Origin: Streptomyces atroolivaceus
GTDB lineage: Bacteria > Actinomycetota > Actinomycetes > Streptomycetales > Streptomycetaceae
Length of the DNA: 64,000 nucleotides
Reading direction: 5' to 3'
Assembly: GCF_000717025.1 (NCBI RefSeq)
Contig: NZ_JNXG01000007.1
Span: 232,073-296,072, forward strand
Shown: one piece after another, positions 63,089-64,000 of the stretch
How positions within the stretch are numbered: the first letter of the stretch is position 1
How the letters are laid out: each line of letters starts with the position of its first letter
The notes under the pieces: generated by a model
Database searches by the model: none
Told to the model about the DNA's origin: nothing
Seen by the model: only the letters and a program-made list of their open reading frames with translations
Program-made: the position numbers and the translations under genes

Positions 63089-63200
63089 GTCGGAAACGTC
63101 CTCCTCGAAGAGACGACGGTCTGGCCGACTTCGCCCGTCGGGGCAACATGACAACTGTCCGGTGCGGGCCGGCGACGCTGCACGGCACCACGTCAACGAG

Positions 63201-63809
63201 CTAATCGGCTACTTGATCCGCCTTGACCAGACGGCGGACCTGGACCACGTATAGGATCCCTGCCCACCAATAGAGGGTTGTACCCCATCCAGCGAACGCC
63301 CATCCGAAAATGGTGCCCAGCGAAGCAAGCCAACCACTTCCGTCGCTGAGCAGCAACAAGGGGAAGGCGTACATCAGGTTGAATGTTGCAGCTTTGCCTA
63401 GGAAGTTCACCTGCGGCGGCGGATAGCCGTGCCGGCGAAGGATTCCCACCATGACAAGGAGCATCAGCTCCCGGGCGAGGAGTGCGGCAGTCAGCCACAG
63501 CGGCAGGATCTCGCGCCAGGTGAGTCCGACGAGTGTCGACAGAATGTAGAGGCGGTCGGCAGCCGGGTCCAGGAGCCGGCCGAGACTGCTGATCTGGTTC
63601 CAGCGACGGGCGAGCTTGCCGTCGAGGTAGTCACTGACTCCGCTCAGCATCAGGACCAGCAGGGCCCAGCCATCACTGTTGGGCCCGCCGAACACGGGGC
63701 GAAGAATCAGCCACAGGAAGAGCGGTACGCCGACGAGACGGGCCATGCTGAGGATGTTGGGGATGGTGAGTACTCGGTCCGTCTGAACTCGAGTCTCCTG
63801 GACCTCCAC
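63201..63809 (-). CDS. pgsA: CDP-alcohol phosphatidyltransferase (PgsA-like)
   Basis: A 202-residue integral membrane enzyme. The CDP-alcohol phosphotransferase motif D-x2-D-G-x2-A-R-x8-G-x3-D-x3-D is present ([12 protein letters not shown] ... GRLLDPAAD). Four or five helices surround it ([25 protein letters not shown]). GTG at 63807-63809 has GGAGG seven bases upstream. It makes phosphatidylglycerophosphate or phosphatidylinositol-type lipids; the exact alcohol is not fixed by sequence. It is the first gene of the block that leads to ManC and the DUF881 genes. Confidence 0.92.
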   Translation of the reverse strand: MEVQETRVQTDRVLTIPNILSMARLVGVPLFLWLILRPVFGGPNSDGWALLVLMLSGVSDYLDGKLARRWNQISSLGRLLDPAADRLYILSTLVGLTWREILPLWLTAALLARELMLLVMVGILRRHGYPPPQVNFLGKAATFNLMYAFPLLLLSDGSGWLASLGTIFGWAFAGWGTTLYWWAGILYVVQVRRLVKADQVAD

Positions 63810-63911
63810 CCGGGGGCCTCCTGTGAAGAACGTGCCAATGATGCTCCCTGACCTTACCCTCAGGCTGCGAGCCCCGGCGCACAGGGGTGGGGAAGGTAGT
63901 CCCGAACGCAG

Positions 63912-63943
63912 AAAAGCCCCGTGCCACAAGGGCACGGGGCTTT
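63912..63943 (-). terminator. rRNA operon terminator
   Basis: A 13-bp perfect stem AAAGCCCCGTGCC / GGCACGGGGCTTT with a five-base loop, 12 bases after the 5S rRNA 3' end, with a T-rich end in the minus direction. It ends an rRNA operon that lies right of the window. Confidence 0.92.
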
Positions 63944-63955
63944 CCCGGAATAATT

Positions 63956-64000
63956 GTTCGGCGGCGTCCTACTCTCCCACAGGGTCCCCCCTGCAGTACC
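63956..64000 (-). rRNA. 5S ribosomal RNA, 3' end
   Basis: On the minus strand the window edge shows GGTACTGCAGGGGGGACCC, then TGTGGGAGAGTAGGACGCC and GCCGAAC, the conserved 3' end of actinobacterial 5S rRNA. The 5' part and the 23S and 16S genes are beyond the edge. Confidence 0.93.

Overview
The window is high-GC chromosomal DNA from a Streptomyces or a close relative. The signs are strong third-position G/C bias, many GTG and TTG starts with GGAGG ribosome binding sites, and a gene set typical of the genus: a divergent third EF-Tu, DUF5999, a GlnR-type nitrate reductase promoter, MocR/PadR/TetR regulators beside transporters, and a GarA/FtsR locus. It ends on the minus strand in the 3' end of a 5S rRNA gene with its terminator, so an rRNA operon lies just beyond the right edge. 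I see no prophage, intact insertion sequence, CRISPR array or secondary-metabolite cluster. This is core-to-subcore chromosome with small local scars.

Layout. 0-5.5 kb: spermidine-synthase-like gene (cut by the edge), patatin, tuf3-type EF-Tu, AlkD-like repair protein, DedA-like membrane protein and undecaprenyl-diphosphatase. 5.5-11.6 kb: secreted GDSL esterase, a 1381-residue nitrate reductase/CysJ-type fusion with a GlnR-like box, and a tandem universal stress protein. 12-24 kb: apolipoprotein N-acyltransferase, oxidoreductase, a TetR/FAD-monooxygenase divergon with two operators, uracil-DNA glycosylase, an orphan peptide-binding lipoprotein, two FabG-type reductases, and a HipA-like kinase coupled to DUF3037. 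24-31 kb: MerR/SulP divergon with a leader peptide, P450, SGNH hydrolase, and a deletion scar that fused the remains of a zinc dehydrogenase and a GntR regulator. 31-49 kb: Rieske lipoprotein, LysR/EamA and MocR/flavin-protein divergons, two more EamA exporters, Clp-N and PadR proteins, a glycosyltransferase, methyltransferases, PhzF, CPBP, a glutamate-cysteine-ligase-like enzyme and a transposase remnant. 50-64 kb: glycine-riboswitch-controlled gcvP, PRC-barrel, DNA polymerase IV, then the conserved block merR-bfn-ftsR-FHA(GarA/OdhI)-DUF881-sbp-DUF881-manC-like-pgsA, and the rRNA operon end.

How the genes work together. The rightmost 8 kb reads leftwards as a housekeeping block joining phospholipid synthesis (pgsA), sugar nucleotides (manC-like), membrane proteins (DUF881/sbp) and the phospho-switch FHA protein beside FtsR. 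The gene order closely parallels the mycobacterial garA region. Other units are short: regulator/target pairs and stand-alone enzymes, many separated by strong intrinsic hairpins. Nitrogen control (GlnR box), glycine sensing (riboswitch) and several palindromic operators are the clearest regulatory signals.
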